Positions 6,322-8,126 of a DNA stretch of 8,126 nt are shown piece by piece. The position numbers and the translations under genes were made by a program. This DNA comes from Melioribacteraceae bacterium (GTDB lineage: Bacteria > Bacteroidota > Ignavibacteria > Ignavibacteriales > Melioribacteraceae): NCBI GenBank assembly GCA_015494845.1, contig WGAL01000235.1:1-8126 (forward strand), given 5' to 3'. Under the pieces are notes generated by a model. That model was not told the origin of the DNA, searched no databases, and saw nothing but the letters and a program-made list of their open reading frames with translations. The stretch's first letter is position 1. Each line of letters begins with the position of its first letter.

Positions 6322-8126
6322 ATGAGCAAAATTTGGCTTTGTTTCGTTTCTTATCCGGTTACAACAGCCGTCTATTTTGAACGCGCTTTTCGAAAAAAAC
6401 ACGACGTTAAAACCGTTGGACCACAATTACCGCAGGAACTAATTAAGGAATGGAATCTGGAAAGAATGAAATTACCCATTCTCCCGCAAGATATTCCAAC
6501 CGAGTTTAATAACAATGTTGATATTCTTAAATTATTTAATTCCATGCCGGAAGAATACCATCCGGAATATTTTATTTGGATAGAATCCGTTGCCGGATTT
6601 TTACCGAAAAGCATTACTCGTCTTCCCATTCCAACTGCGGCTTATTTTATCGATTCGCATATTCATCTGCCAATGCACATTGAGCAAGCGAAAAACTTCG
6701 ATTATGTTTTTATTGCTCAACGTGAATATTTACCAAGATTTAAAGAAGCGGGAGTAGAAAAAGTTTTTTGGCTTCCGCTCGGCGCAGACCCTGAAATTCA
6801 TAAAAAATTCTCGGACAAAAAGAAATATGAAATCGGTTTTGTCGGTTCGTTGTTCGCAAATCCGAGGAGAGAAACATTAATAAAAAAACTTTCCGAAAAA
6901 TTTCCGTTCCATTACGAACGTGCTTTTTGGACAGAAATGGCGCAAATTCTCGGCGAATCGAAAATTGTCTTTAACAACGCGGTTCGCAACGATTTGAATA
7001 TGCGCGTATTTGAAACGCTTTCCATCGGAAGTTTCCTTTTGACTGACTTTCCCAAAAACAGCGGGCAAGACGAACTTTTTGTAAATCATGAAGATTTGGC
7101 GGTTTACGAAGACAATTTAATCGAAAACGTGGCGGAATTTTATTTAAAGAACGACGAATTGCGCGAAGCAATCGCAAAACGCGGACACGAACTTGTTCTA
7201 AACGCGCACAAATACGAAGACCGCGCCGACGAAATGCTTGAAGTGATTTCCGGTAAAAAAACGACAACTTCCACCGCGGCGGAACTGCGCGAAAAATCGC
7301 TGAAAAACGTTTCCGTTTCGTCAAAGCAAATCAACAAACTGAAAAGAAGTTTTGTAATTCCGGTAATCGATTATTCGCCGGCGAGCCGTTACAATATTAA
7401 AACGTTGCTCGACGATTTGGAAAAAATCGAAGGCGAGGTAATCGTAATTTTCAATTCGGAAGAAGTCGCAAACGAAATAAAAAACGATCTGCGCATCGAC
7501 CAATACGCAATAATGAAAATGAACGTGGGCGTTTCGCGCGCGTGGAATATCGGCTTGCACATTTCAAGGACGCCGATAACGTTTATTATTAATTCCGACG
7601 TTCACGTCAGAAAAGAAACAATCGCCGCGCTGGAAAACGCGCTAATTTCACTACCGCAGGCGGCGAGCGTCGGTCCGCAAGGTTCGTTTTTCCATTTTGA
7701 AAAAGCCGCTGACATTCAATATTTCGATAAAGGAACTTTTCCCATGCCGCTTGAAGTTGACGCCGTTTCGGGCTTTTTGTTCGGCGTTAAAACCGAATAT
7801 TTTCAGGACGGAACGCTGATTTTTGAAGACGCTTACACTCCGGCTTATTTTGAGGAGTGGGATTTGGGATTAAGAATTAAAAAGGCGAACCTGAAAAGTT
7901 ACATTATTCCAACAACCGCCTACGACCACGAATGGAGCGGTAGCATTCGTTCGATGAGAAAAATCAGATTTTACGACAAAGAAGAAACGCCGCAAGAAAT
8001 TCTTGAAAGAAACAAAAAAATCTTTCACGACAAATGGAGAAACATTGCGGAAAACAAAAATAAAAATCTGCTTGTAAGCTTGTGGGTTTATTATATTTTA
8101 CAGCAAAGCAAAATCGCCATTGAAAA
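6322..8126 (+). CDS. Two-domain glycosyltransferase: CgeB-like GT-B plus GT2 (3' end outside window)
   Basis: The frame is open for 601 codons from ATG 6322 to the right edge, with no stop. Residues 1 to about 310 look like a CgeB-type GT-B protein (Glyco_trans_1_2 family): LPLGADPEIH (151-160), IGFVGSLFANPRRE (171-184), then FNNAVRNDLNMRVFETLSIG (217-236), LLTD (239-242), ELFVNHEDLAVY (251-262) and a closing REAIAKRGHELVLNAHKY (281-298). After a linker (about 311-342), residues 343-560 form a GT-A family 2 domain: FVIPVIDY (344-351), VSRAWNIGL (404-412), the DxD-like NSDVHV (424-429), and EEWDLGLR (511-518) matching the (E/D)D-x-D-L-x-x-R acceptor-side motif, then His536. It is probably cytoplasmic and polysaccharide- or glycoprotein-directed. 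An in-frame ATG at 6295 would add nine residues; 6322 is preferred because the first beta strand starts there, although its Shine-Dalgarno (AGAAAG, 6303-6308) is weak. It is divergent from the flagellin operon, so a role in making the flagellin glycan is plausible but inferred. Confidence 0.85.
   Translation, partial: MSKIWLCFVSYPVTTAVYFERAFRKKHDVKTVGPQLPQELIKEWNLERMKLPILPQDIPTEFNNNVDILKLFNSMPEEYHPEYFIWIESVAGFLPKSITRLPIPTAAYFIDSHIHLPMHIEQAKNFDYVFIAQREYLPRFKEAGVEKVFWLPLGADPEIHKKFSDKKKYEIGFVGSLFANPRRETLIKKLSEKFPFHYERAFWTEMAQILGESKIVFNNAVRNDLNMRVFETLSIGSFLLTDFPKNSGQDELFVNHEDLAVYEDNLIENVAEFYLKNDELREAIAKRGHELVLNAHKYEDRADEMLEVISGKKTTTSTAAELREKSLKNVSVSSKQINKLKRSFVIPVIDYSPASRYNIKTLLDDLEKIEGEVIVIFNSEEVANEIKNDLRIDQYAIMKMNVGVSRAWNIGLHISRTPITFIINSDVHVRKETIAALENALISLPQAASVGPQGSFFHFEKAADIQYFDKGTFPMPLEVDAVSGFLFGVKTEYFQDGTLIFEDAYTPAYFEEWDLGLRIKKANLKSYIIPTTAYDHEWSGSIRSMRKIRFYDKEETPQEILERNKKIFHDKWRNIAENKNKNLLVSLWVYYILQQSKIAIE

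Noticed and set aside
6372..7560. Several minus-strand open frames of 65-117 codons
   Set aside because: They overlap the plus-strand CgeB-like/GT2 gene, whose motifs are continuous across the whole interval. The reverse frames show no family features.
1..8126. CRISPR array, tRNA, rRNA, insertion sequence or toxin-antitoxin pair
   Set aside because: No regularly spaced repeats, cloverleaf sequence, terminal inverted repeats or transposase frame were found by reading both strands.

Overview
The window is AT-rich bacterial DNA centred on a flagellin locus. It comes from a motile bacterium with strong Shine-Dalgarno sequences (AAGGAGG before fliS, AAAAGGAG before flagellin). Those ribosome binding sites argue against typical Bacteroidia, which rarely use them. 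The flagellin N-terminus and the large TPR-glycosyltransferase fusion look loosely like Ignavibacteria/Chlorobiota- or Fibrobacterota-type proteins, but this placement is a weak impression. No marker gene in the window settles it.

Layout from left to right: (1) The last ten codons of a plus-strand gene (1-33) end at a rho-independent terminator (62-89). A second, bidirectional hairpin (105-133) ends the opposing operon. (2) A minus-strand operon is read from right to left: a 1540-residue protein made of three successive TPR-plus-glycosyltransferase-like modules (6068-1446), flagellin (1424-555) and the flagellin chaperone FliS (537-163). The gaps are only 21 and 17 bp. (3) A 253-bp divergent intergenic region (6069-6321) carries three copies of a TTGGTTRATT decamer. 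(4) A plus-strand gene (6322 to beyond the right edge) encodes a two-domain glycosyltransferase: a CgeB-like GT-B half followed by a GT-A family 2 half.

The simplest reading is a flagellin production and glycosylation locus. FliS keeps flagellin soluble for export. The three-module TPR protein is a candidate flagellin-recognising glycosyltransferase, analogous in architecture (TPR plus GT) to FlmG of Caulobacter but with the architecture repeated three times in one chain. The flagellin has a short Ser/Thr-rich central segment that could be the acceptor. The divergent two-domain enzyme may build or extend the glycan. The domain calls rest on visible motifs. The glycosylation link is inferred from gene order and architecture and has not been demonstrated.
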